Assembly: GCA_002402945.1 (NCBI GenBank)
Contig: DHGV01000066.1
Coordinates: forward strand, 40,093-45,545
DNA from: Pelotomaculum sp. UBA4789
GTDB taxonomy: Bacteria > Bacillota > Desulfotomaculia > Desulfotomaculales > Pelotomaculaceae
Direction of reading: 5' to 3'
DNA length: 5,453 nucleotides
The notes below the pieces were generated by a model. The model made no database searches, was not told where the DNA came from, and saw only the letters and a program-made list of their open reading frames with translations. The position numbers and the translations under genes are program-made. The first letter of the stretch is position 1. Every line of letters starts with the position of its first letter. Shown here in pieces: positions 5,251 to 5,453 of this stretch.

Positions 5251-5453
5251 TTACCTCCAAACATTGGTTATGATAATTTTAACATTACCAACAACCTGTC
5301 CATTTAAATTCATTAATTCCTGTGAAATCCCTTGTGGGCTGTTGATGAAAAACTCATATTCTAGTTTTCCATTATAAAATGCATTTTGGACTTCTGATCT
5401 AGTTACTACTCCATGATTTTCTTGAACGTTAGCCATCAACCTATCCACTCTAA
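5251..5453 (-). CDS. 3' end of a gene of unknown function, cut by the window edge
   Basis: The frame is open from the right edge to TAA 5253-5251, giving 66 complete codons. The GTG at 5448 is only an internal Val, as the frame continues upstream without a stop. The visible C-terminus includes RLMANVQENHGVVTRSE, NAFYNGKLEYEFFINSPQG and a final VVGNVKIIITNVWR, mixed helix and strand with a hydrophobic strand at the very end. No catalytic motif or family is recognised, and only the tail of the protein is visible. It ends two bases before the ATG of the 260-residue gene and contains that gene's ribosome site. A large protein with a variable C-terminal effector domain is one possibility, and a small stand-alone protein is another. 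Confidence 0.65.
   Translation of the reverse strand, partial: RVDRLMANVQENHGVVTRSEVQNAFYNGKLEYEFFINSPQGISQELMNLNGQVVGNVKIIITNVWR
5254..5258 (-). promoter_or_regulatory. Ribosome binding site embedded in the upstream gene's last codons
   Basis: GGAGG on the minus strand spans the Trp and Arg codons (TGG AGG) just before the TAA. It lies 5 nt before ATG 5248, which fixes the start of the 260-residue gene and implies coupled translation of the pair. Confidence 0.8.

Noticed and set aside
5258..5260. TTG as the start of the 260-residue gene
   Set aside because: It lies inside the ribosome site that serves ATG 5248.

Overview
The window looks like a chromosomal segment from an anaerobic Firmicute, probably a Clostridia/Peptococcaceae-type bacterium. 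The evidence is strong AGGAGG-type ribosome sites, GTG starts, intrinsic terminators, an apparent ANTAR-type attenuation leader, and what seems to be the start of a UroD/MtaA-like methyltransferase gene. The taxon is inferred from these features and is not proven. The host genes all lie on the minus strand. The only plus-strand gene is an insertion-sequence transposase.

Reading in the direction of host transcription (high to low coordinates), the window opens with the 3' end of a gene of unknown function (5453-5251). A 260-residue helical-repeat protein follows two bases later (5248-4466), and its ribosome site lies inside the last codons of the upstream gene. This end-to-start coupling, with a variable-looking C-terminus followed by an orphan helical protein, resembles a toxin-tail/immunity arrangement, but no toxin family could be recognised. 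A short non-coding stretch with a REP-like palindrome (4415-4453) separates this pair from the insertion sequence.

Positions about 2337-4303 hold an IS1634-type (IS4-like DDE) element with an intact 569-residue transposase. It has imperfect terminal inverted repeats sharing the core TTTTGCAGT. Each end carries an intrinsic terminator pointing inward, which should shield the transposase from transcription entering from either side. No clean target-site duplication was found.

The IS lies about 90 bp upstream of a good sigma-A promoter (TTGACG, 17 bp, TATTAT on the minus strand) that drives an ammonium transporter (amt) and a P-II signalling protein (glnK type). P-II proteins of this kind bind Amt and close it when nitrogen is plentiful. 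A third gene may follow as part of the same transcript.

The most interesting part is the leader of about 280 nt between this promoter and amt. It contains two successive units. Each unit has a small hexaloop hairpin (P1), then a second hexaloop hairpin (P2) that shares bases with the 5' arm of a strong intrinsic terminator. Three of the four loops have A at position 1 and G at position 4, the signature bound by ANTAR-domain antiterminators such as NasR and EutV. The leader therefore appears to be a tandem, two-stage ANTAR antitermination switch controlling ammonium uptake.
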